Positions 25,901 to 35,149 are shown, counted from the stretch's first letter. The stretch is 64,000 bases of DNA from Bacteroidota bacterium (GCA_030706685.1 JAUZOA010000001.1:62001-126000); one strand, 5' to 3'. Numbers and translations: made by a program. Notes: generated by a model from the letters alone, not told the origin.

Positions 25901-28346
25901 AATAATAGAACCAGTCTTCTTTTATCCCAAAGAAAATATCCTGCGTATATATATCTACTGAAGTGGCCCGGCTGACAGGACGGCCCGTTTCATCAAATAC
26001 AGTTGTATAGAAATTCGTTTGCAATGCGCCCATGTTACTGTATGTCTCCGGCACTGTGTATACTTCGCTTGCATTCCCTTCCGCATCTGTTTTTCCTTCT
26101 TTCACCGTCTTGTCAAAAAACGAATTCTGGTTGGCAAGACTGAAATCATAATCACTGAATTTTTCGGGCGAGAAATATTTTTGCCTGACCTGTATTTCCG
26201 CTTCATAATTCCTGTTGGCAGCAGGTGGCCCGAAGAAATTCATGGCATTGATGGATAAGGTAGAAGATTCACCGGGCCGTAAAGACGCTTTATCCAGTTT
26301 CACATTCACCCGTATGCGATCGGGCACAAATTCTTCGACGGAAAAATTCTTCGACGCGAGTAAAACATCATTAGAGGTGTATACTTCCAGGGTATAGCTG
26401 CCGGTGATCGCGGAAGCAGCCATGTCAATATCTCCTTCCAGCGATCCTTCCTCATTGAGGCTTTTCCGGAAAGATTTTAATTCTTTTCCATTGGGCATCA
26501 GGAATTTCATCTTTAAGGGAATAGTTCCGGGGTTTTTCCATTGGGCATCCCTCAGTATTACCGAAAAATTAATTTTTTCGCCCGGCCGGTAAATATCTCT
26601 TTCCGCGTATACGAATGCATCCAAACCGCTTGGATTAGTTCTCTTACCGCCTACTTCAAAGCGGGAGGTATTCACCCTTGTGTTATTAAAAGGAAGATAA
26701 TTGAAATCATCCGCCGTTTTCGCGATGATCATCGCTGGTTTAAAACCACCGAATTCTTTTTTGGAATACGCAATCTCAGCCACCCCTTCCCCATTGGTAG
26801 CACCTGTTCCTATCAGTTGGTTGTTGGCGGCATATACGGAAACATTGACCCCATCTACCGGTTCGGCATTTTTAATAGAATTTGCAAATACAAAAATTTT
26901 GTCCTGCCCTTCTTTGGCTACTAATCCAAGATCGGATAAAGAAATATACCGGCTGTCTTTGACCCAGTAATCCTTCGTGGAGCGAATCATGATATGATAG
27001 ATGCCATTGAAATCAGGAAGGCGGTCATCAAACTGGGAAAAATTCAATACCCGGCCGGCGCCGCTTTTAGGCAATGACCTTGTATCAATTTCTTTCTCAT
27101 AGATAACATCCCCGAGTTGCGCATCGCCTCCTCCTTCCGGAGAATAATCGCCTTCGTATTCTTCGTTACTGGCATATTCAGCTCTTGTTTCCTGTGGCTC
27201 ATAACCATAACGTTGCGCCATCAGCAGGTTGTTCTCGTATATTTTAGAAATCACCAGTTTTACTTTTGGCACATTGGTTATCTGTACTTCTATATTCTTC
27301 GCCCCTTTCTTTGACAGGTACACGGCTTTATTGTTGGTAAATTTGATATTCGCTTCCAGTTCGCCAAAAGCAACGCTTCCATAATAATCTTCTTTTAAAA
27401 CGCCGCCGATCTTTCCCCGCAACCCTTTAGCGATGGTCAGGGAATAGCTTTTTTCCACATCAAATTTATCACTGCGTAAAACAAGCCCGTCATCAGACAA
27501 TTCGTAAGTATAAGCCAGGGCAGGTTCAAATTTGATCAACGACTTTATATCTTCCCCGGTCAACTGCTGGCTCGTGGAAATTCGGATCGCCCCTTCTGTA
27601 CCATCATGTTCTGATTGCAGGCCCTGGATAGTCAATACGTAAGGGGAAGGAATAGAAAAATTGGAAACGATCGGCTCATCGGTTGTGTTAGTGCCGCTTT
27701 CAGGTTTTAAGCCTTTATCAATAGTCACCCTGGTTTCATAATCCTTGTCCTGTACTTTAAGGCTGGTAATACGAAGTAAGATATTATTATCAGGCGACGC
27801 GGTAATAAGAGTATAATCTACTGTCGCACCGTCTACTTCAATCTTTAGTTTCTCTTTCAGATCAACCGGGTTGATACGGTAATTAAACTGCAGGTCCACC
27901 TGCGGTACAGCGTTTGTGCTGCCTTCTCCCTGCAGCATCCAGATCACCTGGGAATTATCCAGCGTAAGCTCAGGCGTATGAAAACTGATCCCTTCGGCGC
28001 CTTTTACTGAATTATATTTACTGAATTTCAAAACAGCATCCCTGACTTTTGCCTTATAGGAAGTGGCCGGGGCCAGGGGTTGGGATGGAGAAAATACCAG
28101 TTGGTCAGGACTTTCCCAGCGAAACTTGCCGGGAATCCGCGGTTCGAATGAAATATAGTCTGTAGAATCCCAGGCATTCATCATCGAATCGCTGACCAGT
28201 GACTGGTTGAACCGGAAAATAAGATTGCCCAGTAAGGGAACCTCTCCTTTTGCATTGGTAAAATCAAGGCTGACAGCATTACGTTTACAGGCAGATAAAA
28301 AAAAAGCTCCAGCAAAAAGCGGAACAAGGAAGGTTTTGATACGCAT
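22923..28346 (-). CDS. Bacterial alpha-2-macroglobulin lipoprotein
   Basis: An 1807-residue protein with a lipoprotein signal (FFLSACKRN, lipid cysteine at residue 20), so membrane-anchored in the periplasm. Multiple macroglobulin (MG) domains fill the N-terminal two thirds, including the LDAFVYAERDIYRPGEKINF stretch typical of the family. The thioester motif appears as YPYGCTEQ (about residue 1346), a valid CxEQ, so covalent trapping of proteases is expected. A complement-like helical domain and receptor-binding-like end (QNELIIIGITLE) follow. It is divergent from pbpC; alpha-2-macroglobulin and PBP1C are a classic bacterial pair thought to guard and repair the cell wall after attack. Confidence 0.93.
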   Translation of the reverse strand: MRIKTFLVPLFAGAFFLSACKRNAVSLDFTNAKGEVPLLGNLIFRFNQSLVSDSMMNAWDSTDYISFEPRIPGKFRWESPDQLVFSPSQPLAPATSYKAKVRDAVLKFSKYNSVKGAEGISFHTPELTLDNSQVIWMLQGEGSTNAVPQVDLQFNYRINPVDLKEKLKIEVDGATVDYTLITASPDNNILLRITSLKVQDKDYETRVTIDKGLKPESGTNTTDEPIVSNFSIPSPYVLTIQGLQSEHDGTEGAIRISTSQQLTGEDIKSLIKFEPALAYTYELSDDGLVLRSDKFDVEKSYSLTIAKGLRGKIGGVLKEDYYGSVAFGELEANIKFTNNKAVYLSKKGAKNIEVQITNVPKVKLVISKIYENNLLMAQRYGYEPQETRAEYASNEEYEGDYSPEGGGDAQLGDVIYEKEIDTRSLPKSGAGRVLNFSQFDDRLPDFNGIYHIMIRSTKDYWVKDSRYISLSDLGLVAKEGQDKIFVFANSIKNAEPVDGVNVSVYAANNQLIGTGATNGEGVAEIAYSKKEFGGFKPAMIIAKTADDFNYLPFNNTRVNTSRFEVGGKRTNPSGLDAFVYAERDIYRPGEKINFSVILRDAQWKNPGTIPLKMKFLMPNGKELKSFRKSLNEEGSLEGDIDMAASAITGSYTLEVYTSNDVLLASKNFSVEEFVPDRIRVNVKLDKASLRPGESSTLSINAMNFFGPPAANRNYEAEIQVRQKYFSPEKFSDYDFSLANQNSFFDKTVKEGKTDAEGNASEVYTVPETYSNMGALQTNFYTTVFDETGRPVSRATSVDIYTQDIFFGIKEDWFYYYPLNQPVKFLLAAVNKDGNVVNNSTAKVQVIKHEYRTVLTKSGGYFRYESQQEDKLVIENQVSVGSNTVYSYIPRSPGNYELKVYRPGANSYVSRRFYSYGSWGGDNNSFEVNNEGNIDIQPDKKSYQSGESVTALFKTPFDGKMLVTMETDHVVSYQYVNVEKRTASLTLKLTGDHVPNVYITATLIKPHEVSDIPLTVAHGFQSITVEEKSRKIPVEIVAQKNVRSKTHQQVKVKAAPGSFVTLAAVDNGVLQVTDFKTPDPYNYFYQKRALQVSDYDLYPLLFAEVRARLSSTGGDGESDLSKRNNPMPAKRIKVVSYWSGITKTDGNGEADFQFDIPQFSGELRLMAVSYKGSGFGAAENTMTVADPIVISTALPRFLSPGDTVNVPVTLSNTTGKSTNVTAKIATDGSVKIIGDNSQSVSLNAKSEGRATFSVVANPAIGTGNVRITVNGLGEKFEDVTEISVRPPSTLQKVTGSGSVEGGTTQKLTIGLSDFIPGSTDYSLVVSRSPVLELGEQLRYLVQYPYGCTEQTVSAAFPQLYYGDISDLMQLNSTGGKQNKANAIFNIMEAIRKIKMRQLYNGAVTLWDGEGEPDWWATIYAAHFLLEAKKAGYDVDNSLLETMLNYISTRLKNRETITYYYNRTQNRKIAPKEVAYGLYVLALAGRTNIPAMNYYKANPSILALDSRYLLSAAYATAGDKKSFTAMLPASFSGEESVAQTGGSYYSDVRDEAIALNALISVDPGNAQVPVMAKHVADKLKTRYWLSTQERAFAFLALGKLAKSANNSTVTAEIKVNGKTIAKVESGQWRGDMNTLKGNNIEIETKGSGKLYYFWGAEGISASGAYKEEDSYLKVRKHFYDRFGNTLSTNTFKQNELIIIGITLERSFSTPVENVVITDLLPAGFEIENPRTKEIPGMDWIKDGFSPTALDVRDDRIHFFVDANNNKQTYYYAVRAVSPGNYKMGPVSADAMYNGEYHSYNGAGVIRVTQ

Positions 28347-28623
28347 AAAAGGTTGGTTGAGTGGTCTGTTAGAAATGAGAAGGTAAGAAATTTAATGAAC
28401 CAAAAAATTTGGTTTTGATTCTTTTTTCACAAAAAGCTTTTGAATCCTTTGAGGGAAAAGACAGAATTTAGTGTGGCTGAAATAACTAAGGAGGAATATC
28501 TTTCGTTGGCCTGGAAGGATCTGATAAGTCCATAAAGACTAAAAGAATTTACTGCGAAAGTTAATATGCAAAGAAGACAGTTTGCAAGTTTTGGAAGATA
28601 AATCTTTGTTAAGGGGAGTTTAT
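28347..28623. other. Divergent intergenic region between alpha-2-macroglobulin and pbpC genes
   Basis: About 280 bases with promoters expected on both strands. It contains a small palindrome ACCAAAAAATTTGGT near 28407 but no exact promoter consensus that I could find, and no supported reading frame. Confidence 0.4.
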
Positions 28624-28697
28624 ATTTCATGCAACGGCGCTACGGCGTAAAGAAAGCGATCGTTGCGCCATAGCGCCGATGTGAGAGTATATGAAAT
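28624..28697 (+). promoter_or_regulatory. Long inverted repeat that covers the pbpC start codon
   Basis: CGGCGCTACGGCG (28635-28647) pairs with CGCCATAGCGCCG (28666-28678), 12 of 13 positions. An outer 7-bp arm ATTTCAT (28624-28630) pairs with ATGAAAT (28691-28697), which includes the pbpC ATG. GCAACG (28631-28636) can alternatively pair with CGTTGC (28661-28666). In RNA this would hide the start codon. Confidence 0.65.
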
Positions 28698-31009
28698 TTC
28701 GAATCACCAAACGACATATCCTGAAGTTCTTCAAGAGGCTTGGCATCGGCATTCTTGCTTTATTTCTTTTGTTCTTACTGCTCAACCTGATATTTCCCCT
28801 CCATGATAAGATAGAATATTCTACCATCGTAACCGACAATAAAGGCGAAGTCGTCAATGCTTACCTGACCAGCGACCAGAAATGGAGGATGAAAACAGAA
28901 TTGGATGAAATTTCACCGCTGTTACGGAAAACCATCATTGCCAAAGAAGACAAATATTTCTATTCTCATCCCGGCATAAACCCCTTCGCCATAGCCAGGG
29001 CTTTTTTCAAGAATATATTCCGGATGAAGACAACTTCCGGCGCCAGTACCATCACCATGCAGGTAGCGCGGGCCCTGGAACCCAGGAAAAGAAATATCCT
29101 CAGCAAGATCATTGAAATGTTCAGGGCTTTTCAGTTGGAATGGAAATACAGCAAGGATGAAATATTGCAAATGTACCTTAACCTGGTTCCCTATGGCGGT
29201 AATATTGAAGGCGTAAAATCCGCTTCACAATTATATTTCAGGAAAAATCCCGACCATTTATCGCTTGCGGAGATCACGGCCCTGAGCATTATTCCCAACC
29301 GGCCATCTTCATTAGTAATGGGAAAAACCAATGATAAGATCATGGGGGAAAGAAACAGGTGGTTGAAAAAGTTTGCCGCCGATAAAGTTTTTACAGAAAA
29401 AGAGATTGAGGATGCCTTAGCAGAGCCCCTAACAGCATCGAGAGGAGTGATGCCGCATTATATTCCCCATCTTGCCTATAAATTAAAAAAACCGGGTAGC
29501 CTCGTCAGGACCAATATTGATCTCAATACCCAGTTAAAAACGGAGAAATTGGTAGAAGATTATACCAGGACACAACGGCTGCGTAACATTAAGAATGCCG
29601 CTATCGTAGTTATTGACAACAAAACGCATAAAGTAATAACCTACGTGGGCTCATCCGATTTCAGGGATACGATTGATGGCGGGCAGGTAAATGGCGCCAA
29701 TGCGGTACGGGAACCGGGCAGCACATTAAAACCCTTGTTGTATGCGACTTGTTTCGACGAAGGTCTGTTAACACCTAAAACCGTAATAACGGATGTTGCC
29801 GTGAATTACCAGGGATATGCGCCGGAGAATTATGATCAGAAGTTTAATGGGTACGTAACGGTAGAATATGCATTGGAACATTCATTGAATATACCTGCCG
29901 TCAAAAGCCTCAAGTTGCTCGGTCATGAAAAGCTGATCCGGAAATTGATACAATGCAATTTCCGGCAAATTCAGAAAGACCAGAGAAAATTAGGATTATC
30001 CATGATCCTTGGCGGTTGCGGCGCTACGCTGGAAGAAATGACGGGTCTGTTTTCCGTTTTTGCCAATAATGGAGATTATATAGCGCCTTCTTATACACAG
30101 GATGATACTAATCACCACAGCCTGAATATTGCCAGCCCTGCAGCCGTTTATATGATCAATGAGATTTTATCGAAAGTAAATCGCCCGGATTTTCCCCTGA
30201 ACTGGTCTGCGACAGAACATATGCCAAAAATAGCCTGGAAGACAGGCACGAGCTATGGAAAAAGAGATGCCTGGAGCATTGGTTATAATAAAAATTATAC
30301 GGTGGGTGTATGGGTTGGCAATTTTTCCGGCGTGGGCTCAGCTGATCTGAGCGGCGCCAATGTCGCGACTCCTTTATTATTTAAAATTTTTAATACTATT
30401 GATTATGATAGCGACGAAGAATGGTTCACTCAGCCGAAGGATTGTGATATCAGGCAGGTTTGCAGTGAAACGGGCTTGACCCCTTCCGAACATTGCACGG
30501 ATCTTACCACCGATTATTTTATTCCGCTTATATCTTCTACAAAAGCCTGCGATAATTGGCAGGAAATCATGATAAGCCCTGATGAAAAAATATCTTATTG
30601 CAAAAGCTGCGCGCCGCAAAGCGGCTATAAGAAGAAATGGTATAAGATCATCGAGCCCGATATGCAGGCATGGCTGGAAGATAACCGGATCGCTTATACA
30701 AAGATCCCTCCTCATAACCCGGATTGTGAAGTGATCTTTAAAGGCAATGCGCCTTTTATTACTTTCCCGGTTAATGGAAGTGAATACCTGATCAATAAAA
30801 AATCTCCTGAACCCCTGCAACTCACCTGCAAAACAGCGAATGATGTGAGCAAAGTATATTGGTACATCAATAATAAATTCTATAAAGCTTCCAATGCCGG
30901 GGAAAAACAATTCTTTGTACCGGATGAGGGGGCAGTAAAAATTTCCTGTACAGATGATAAGGGAAGGAACCGGGATATAAAGATTATGGTGAAGTATGTA
31001 AATCTATGA
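28691..31009 (+). CDS. pbpC: Penicillin-binding protein 1C
   Basis: A 772-residue bifunctional peptidoglycan synthase anchored by one N-terminal membrane helix (about 18-37). The GT51 transglycosylase domain shows EDKYFYSHPGINPFAIARA and GASTITMQVARAL (about 75-130). The transpeptidase domain shows the active-site PGSTLKP (SxxK), EHSLNIPAV (SxN) and KTGTSYGKRDAW (KTG). A C-terminal BiPBP_C domain (about 690-772) and a cysteine-rich linker complete the PBP1C layout. It is divergent from the alpha-2-macroglobulin gene. Its ATG lies in the 3' arm of a strong inverted repeat, so translation may be controlled by RNA folding. Confidence 0.95.
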   Translation: MKFRITKRHILKFFKRLGIGILALFLLFLLLNLIFPLHDKIEYSTIVTDNKGEVVNAYLTSDQKWRMKTELDEISPLLRKTIIAKEDKYFYSHPGINPFAIARAFFKNIFRMKTTSGASTITMQVARALEPRKRNILSKIIEMFRAFQLEWKYSKDEILQMYLNLVPYGGNIEGVKSASQLYFRKNPDHLSLAEITALSIIPNRPSSLVMGKTNDKIMGERNRWLKKFAADKVFTEKEIEDALAEPLTASRGVMPHYIPHLAYKLKKPGSLVRTNIDLNTQLKTEKLVEDYTRTQRLRNIKNAAIVVIDNKTHKVITYVGSSDFRDTIDGGQVNGANAVREPGSTLKPLLYATCFDEGLLTPKTVITDVAVNYQGYAPENYDQKFNGYVTVEYALEHSLNIPAVKSLKLLGHEKLIRKLIQCNFRQIQKDQRKLGLSMILGGCGATLEEMTGLFSVFANNGDYIAPSYTQDDTNHHSLNIASPAAVYMINEILSKVNRPDFPLNWSATEHMPKIAWKTGTSYGKRDAWSIGYNKNYTVGVWVGNFSGVGSADLSGANVATPLLFKIFNTIDYDSDEEWFTQPKDCDIRQVCSETGLTPSEHCTDLTTDYFIPLISSTKACDNWQEIMISPDEKISYCKSCAPQSGYKKKWYKIIEPDMQAWLEDNRIAYTKIPPHNPDCEVIFKGNAPFITFPVNGSEYLINKKSPEPLQLTCKTANDVSKVYWYINNKFYKASNAGEKQFFVPDEGAVKISCTDDKGRNRDIKIMVKYVNL

Positions 31010-31103
31010 TCAACGATCATACGAATATTACAAGTAAAATAATGACGAGGTATAAGCCATACCCGTAAAATGTCCGGGTTGCGAGCTCTTTGGATTTTCT
31101 ATC

Positions 31104-31403
31104 CTAGCCTTCTGATTTATACAATGCGGAGAAAATGAATGTTATTATGACAGGGAAAATAAATGTCAGCACTTTGATCTCAAGATTAAGAGGTTCATTT
31201 ACTTTTTTATTCTCAATCTCCTTTTTTTGCGCTAAACTTTTGGCAAGGGAAGAAATTTTCTCTGCAGGAAGATTTCTTTTCCTGAATTCGTTTTCCGCAA
31301 CGGCCAGCGCTTCAGGCAAATAATTATCCTTATCATGCGTTAATACCCGGATCAATTCTTCATCTGTTCTTTTGGCCATTTCGCCCTCAAAGTCAAACTG
31401 CAT
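31104..31403 (-). CDS. Small membrane protein, possibly shortened by an amber codon
   Basis: A 99-residue protein with a charged N-terminal region (KRTDEELIRVLTHDKDNYLPEA, helical, about 10-65) and one membrane helix (VLTFIFPVIITFIFSALY, about 78-95), ending KSEG at a TAG. The same frame continues past TAG as DRKSKELATRTFYGYGLYL followed by a hydrophobic stretch VIILLVIFV before a TGA at 31017-31019. That extension looks like a normal second membrane helix, so the TAG may be a nonsense mutation. I recall small Bacteroidota proteins of similar layout with two helices, function unknown. It converges with pbpC. Confidence 0.6.
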   Translation of the reverse strand: MQFDFEGEMAKRTDEELIRVLTHDKDNYLPEALAVAENEFRKRNLPAEKISSLAKSLAQKKEIENKKVNEPLNLEIKVLTFIFPVIITFIFSALYKSEG

Positions 31404-31552
31404 GATGACGTTTTGCTAAAATTAAATATTTCCTGCCGTTTCTTCGCGGGTGCTGGTCGCCCTCCCTTACCTGTAATACCGCAAATGACCTAAGCAGGTC
31501 AGGTATATTAATTTTGTAAGATTACATGGACCATTTTTTCACGTCTTCGGGG

Positions 31553-33136
31553 TCATGTCACTATCAGCTTTCGATCTCCTTCATTCTTTATTGTTTCCTT
31601 AATATGATCAGAAAGCCTGATTGATAATGCCACTATGGTATAGGTGGGATTTACTGCTGCCCCGTTGGGAAAACAGGACGAACCTGCTATAAACAGGTTA
31701 CTGAGGCCATGTATTTTGCAATTACTATCCACTACTCCTTTTTTGGGATCATTGTTCATCCGGGTTGTACCCATGTGATGCCAGCCTCCGCTGGTAGTAG
31801 AGGGCATGGAAGTGTCTTTGTCGTCCCGGAGGTCTTCCCTCAATTCCACTCTTCCGATCCCTGCGATCCCGACCTGTTGGCCAAGTATTTCGAATATTTT
31901 TCTTGCGCTCTTTCTTTCCATATCGGTAAATGCCCAGTGCAGAATAGCACGCGGCACTCCCAGTTCATCTTTTTCAGTATCCAGTGTAACTCTCGATAAA
32001 GGATTGGGAGCCTGTTCCAGTCTCATGGTAATCTCAAATGAATCGTATTTATTGGAGGAGGATCCGAAAATTTTGGAAAGCCTGCTTTTGCGGGTGGACT
32101 TGTCTTCTATTTCATTAGTTCTTTCTTCATTTTTTCTCGGATCCTCATCAATCCAGGTCTGGATATAGGGCGGCTTCTTTCTTGCCTGCTCCAGCGGATT
32201 GAAAGAGAGTATTCCATTTAATACCTTATACTCAGCCTGCTTTTGAGGCAGCATGGCAAGTTCAGCCCTGATGTTGGGCGGATTACGCATATAAGGCTTT
32301 AATGTACTTGGTTGCTTAAGCCATAATTCCGCGGACTTAAGTTCAGGATGCTCCATAAAATACCTGCCGACAAGATCGTTATCGTTTCCAAGTCCTGCGG
32401 GTGCATTTTTGTTGGAGGCTATCAATAGCCGGGTAGTTTGAATACTGCAGCAAGCAATAATAAAATATTTGGCCCTGACCTTATGGGTTTTCCCGGCATA
32501 ATTCTTAACTGTTACCTCGGTCACCGTTGATACATTTTCGTTGGTCTTTATGTCAACCGCATTGGCATATGTATACAGGTGGATATTTTTTGCATTTACA
32601 ATAGTATCCTTGTATTTCTTGCCAAAACGTGCTGCAGAAGGCATACCGAATCTCCAGATTTTATTCCAAAATATATCCTGGCTTACCGGTAAAGGGACTA
32701 AAGAAGGGTCCTGCTGCTGCCAGTAATTAAAGCTGAATTCGTATTCACCGATACTAACATTATCAGACGCTCTTTTATAATAAGGTATCAGCTCCTGGTC
32801 TGAGAATGGCCATCCACTTAGGGGTACCCAATCCCTTTCCCGGAAAGCAATCGGATCAAAAGTGGAACACATGCCTCCCCAATGACCGGTGGTACCACCG
32901 AAATAATGTAAGCGGGCTGATTTTAAAGGATAATAATTCTGTCCCGTATTTTTCCCCCTATATAATTCCTGGACTCTTTCATCATATTCGAATCCCCCCC
33001 CTTCCAGGAGAATTACTTTATAGGGCGTGTTGATCCATTCCAAAGCTATACTAATGCCTGCCGCTCCCGAGCCTATAATACAAATATCCCCTTCTATCGA
33101 AGAAAGATCATCTATTTGCCTCGCGTCGATATGCAT
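31553..33136 (-). CDS. GMC family oxidoreductase, large subunit
   Basis: A 527-residue FAD-dependent alcohol/sugar dehydrogenase-like protein. The N-terminal dinucleotide fold is CIIGSGAAGISIALEW (about 19-34). The C-terminal GMC signature includes GGWHHMGTTRMNNDP, with the catalytic histidine, and NPTYTIVAL, with its partner asparagine. There is no signal peptide. The 130-residue gene directly upstream (13 bp away) encodes a gluconate 2-dehydrogenase subunit 3-like partner with a Tat-type signal, so the two subunits are probably exported together. The substrate, likely a sugar or polyol, cannot be read from sequence. Confidence 0.9.
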   Translation of the reverse strand: MHIDARQIDDLSSIEGDICIIGSGAAGISIALEWINTPYKVILLEGGGFEYDERVQELYRGKNTGQNYYPLKSARLHYFGGTTGHWGGMCSTFDPIAFRERDWVPLSGWPFSDQELIPYYKRASDNVSIGEYEFSFNYWQQQDPSLVPLPVSQDIFWNKIWRFGMPSAARFGKKYKDTIVNAKNIHLYTYANAVDIKTNENVSTVTEVTVKNYAGKTHKVRAKYFIIACCSIQTTRLLIASNKNAPAGLGNDNDLVGRYFMEHPELKSAELWLKQPSTLKPYMRNPPNIRAELAMLPQKQAEYKVLNGILSFNPLEQARKKPPYIQTWIDEDPRKNEERTNEIEDKSTRKSRLSKIFGSSSNKYDSFEITMRLEQAPNPLSRVTLDTEKDELGVPRAILHWAFTDMERKSARKIFEILGQQVGIAGIGRVELREDLRDDKDTSMPSTTSGGWHHMGTTRMNNDPKKGVVDSNCKIHGLSNLFIAGSSCFPNGAAVNPTYTIVALSIRLSDHIKETIKNEGDRKLIVT

Positions 33137-33149
33137 ATTTGAGTTAATT

Positions 33150-33542
33150 TTAGGATAATGATAAAAGTGCGCATTGACGGGTTTCTGTCGCAGAGAGGAT
33201 CCATCCGTTCACTATTACCATTCTTTCGGTTTGAAAATCCTGCTGAACCTTTTGTTCAATCCATTTACTGATTTCGGACTCATCCGAAGATTTTAATTTT
33301 TCACCCTTATCGCTGGTTAAAAGCAATTCTATCAATTTCTCTTTCCGGGCTTCTGCAGGTACCTGCACCATGTATTGCCGGCCGATCTCAAGAATCGTGT
33401 CTTTATCACAAAACCTGGACAGGACATCAGGCCTTAGCAGGGGGTCACCGGTAATAGAATCCCGGCACCTGTATTTTATTACAGGTATAGTAATTATTGC
33501 AGCTCCGGCAATAGCCGTTAAAATAAAAGTACGCCTCTTCAT
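33150..33542 (-). CDS. Gluconate 2-dehydrogenase subunit 3-like small subunit
   Basis: A 130-residue protein starting MKRRTFILTAIAGAAIITIP, a short twin-arginine-like signal followed by a hydrophobic segment. The rest resembles the small subunit of GMC-type membrane dehydrogenases, including the C-terminal NGWILSATETRQCAL. It probably chaperones and co-exports the large subunit encoded 13 bp downstream. The ATG at 33542 gives the signal directly and is well placed. Confidence 0.8.
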   Translation of the reverse strand: MKRRTFILTAIAGAAIITIPVIKYRCRDSITGDPLLRPDVLSRFCDKDTILEIGRQYMVQVPAEARKEKLIELLLTSDKGEKLKSSDESEISKWIEQKVQQDFQTERMVIVNGWILSATETRQCALLSLS

Positions 33543-33702
33543 GAGGTAAGTGATTAGGGGCTAAATGTAAACATAATTTAAGTAATATCGTTACATTTAA
33601 AGGATTTAATCTTACCCGCTTATTTGCATAATTCAAAGAGTTAGTAAAACTACCCCTCCCCCCATTTGTAGCGTTATAAAATAATTTCATGAAGTGTTTT
33701 TA

Positions 33703-35091
33703 CTAACCAGTTTTCCCGGCAGCTTCTTCCCCGGTATTGATGGCGCCCTCCATAAAACCTTGCCAGCCGGCTAAATGTTCGCCGGCAAAATGTGTATTGA
33801 TAAAAGGAGTATTCAATTCTTTTTGCACGCGCTTCCATTGCCCGGGTTTAAAAAATGCGTAGGAGCCAAGGGAATAGTTGTCATTTCCCCAATAATAATT
33901 CCATTGCTTTTCCACCAGGTTAGTTATATCACCAAACCCCGGACTTAATGCTTCTCCCAATAATGTCGTATTCCATTTATCGTTCTTCCCATTCCAGCCA
34001 AAAAGGTCAGCTTTGTCCCCGATAGAATAAGAGATCAATACTCCTTTTTCGGGGTGCTGACCGATAGTTGCATGGTATAAGTAGTGCACCTGGTCATCCG
34101 TGATCATATCAAAATGATCATCTCCCCAGAATTTTTTTCCAAACTGGACAGCGTGTTTATTAATGCGTGCATACTGTAATTCATCAATCCCGCGCAGTAT
34201 GCTCATGGGCAAACCCGGCTTCCATGTTATTTTTTTCAGGGAATAAGTGGGTACGGTACAGATTATTTTATCTCCATAATACGACCGGCCGCTGGTACAG
34301 GTAACTTTCACCTGTTTGCCGGGATACTGTTCTATTTCAACTACCGCATCATTCTTAATTATATTTTCCATACCGATTTTCTCAGCTATTTTTTTGGCCA
34401 GCGTATCGTTGCCCCCTTTTATTTTTTTATCCATTTCATTGTGGGTACTGGTAAGCCCGGGATCGGCATACCAGCTTAAGGCGGCAGCAGCAGATAAATG
34501 CCTGATGCTTTCACCAAAATCGGTACTGTCCATCAATTCATGTATATCGAGGTCAAAGTCCGGGCAACCATTATTTTTGAGGTAGCGCCACCAGTCATAA
34601 TAATCAAAGGTTGCGTCTCTTTTATTTTCCGGTATCCCGGCGTAAGCTTTCTTTAATTGTTCCCATTTTTCTATCCAGTCTTTATCTTTCATTTGTTCAA
34701 ATCGCAGGGGATCGGCATATTGACCCTTGTACCGGAGATGGGTTTTCATCCGGTTATCAATAAGCTCCAATTGAAATTCGTCGCAAAGCTGAAGTAATCT
34801 CTTATGCGAGTCACCGATCCATTCTGCGCCTAGTTCCACTACAAACTTTTCAGATGTATCTGTTGTGTAAGAAAAGACCCGGCCCCCGATCCTGTCGCGG
34901 GCTTCCAGGATTACGAAATCAATTTTCTTTTTAAATAAATAATAGGCGGCCGCCAGCCCGGCAAAGCCGGCGCCAATGATGATCACTTTGGGTTTTTTGC
35001 CAATGATAAAATGGCCGAACGTGGAAGATGCAATGAATGAACCTGTTGCTGCCAACGTGGATTTTTTGATGAAATCCCGGCGTGAACGCAT
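33703..35091 (-). CDS. FAD-dependent amine oxidase (monoamine oxidase-like)
   Basis: A 462-residue flavoprotein with a Tat-type signal (RSRRDFIKKSTLAATG), so probably exported. The FAD-binding motif IIGAGFAGLAAAYYLFKKK (about 38-56) and RDRIGGRVFSY follow the flavin-containing amine oxidase pattern, and the C-terminal FAGEHLAGWQGFMEGAINTG is the second FAD-contacting block. Substrate unknown. It lies upstream of the GMC pair on the same strand, separated by a 160-bp gap, so it may or may not be co-transcribed. Confidence 0.88.
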   Translation of the reverse strand: MRSRRDFIKKSTLAATGSFIASSTFGHFIIGKKPKVIIIGAGFAGLAAAYYLFKKKIDFVILEARDRIGGRVFSYTTDTSEKFVVELGAEWIGDSHKRLLQLCDEFQLELIDNRMKTHLRYKGQYADPLRFEQMKDKDWIEKWEQLKKAYAGIPENKRDATFDYYDWWRYLKNNGCPDFDLDIHELMDSTDFGESIRHLSAAAALSWYADPGLTSTHNEMDKKIKGGNDTLAKKIAEKIGMENIIKNDAVVEIEQYPGKQVKVTCTSGRSYYGDKIICTVPTYSLKKITWKPGLPMSILRGIDELQYARINKHAVQFGKKFWGDDHFDMITDDQVHYLYHATIGQHPEKGVLISYSIGDKADLFGWNGKNDKWNTTLLGEALSPGFGDITNLVEKQWNYYWGNDNYSLGSYAFFKPGQWKRVQKELNTPFINTHFAGEHLAGWQGFMEGAINTGEEAAGKTG

Positions 35092-35149
35092 AAGCGACCC
35101 GTTTGATTAGCCCGTAAGTTCCGATTTTTTAACCGGCATTTATACACAT

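Noticed and set aside
33566-33645. Promoter for the GMC small subunit gene
   Set aside because: TTTG-N19-TAAGATTA has two mismatches in the -7 box, so it was not listed.
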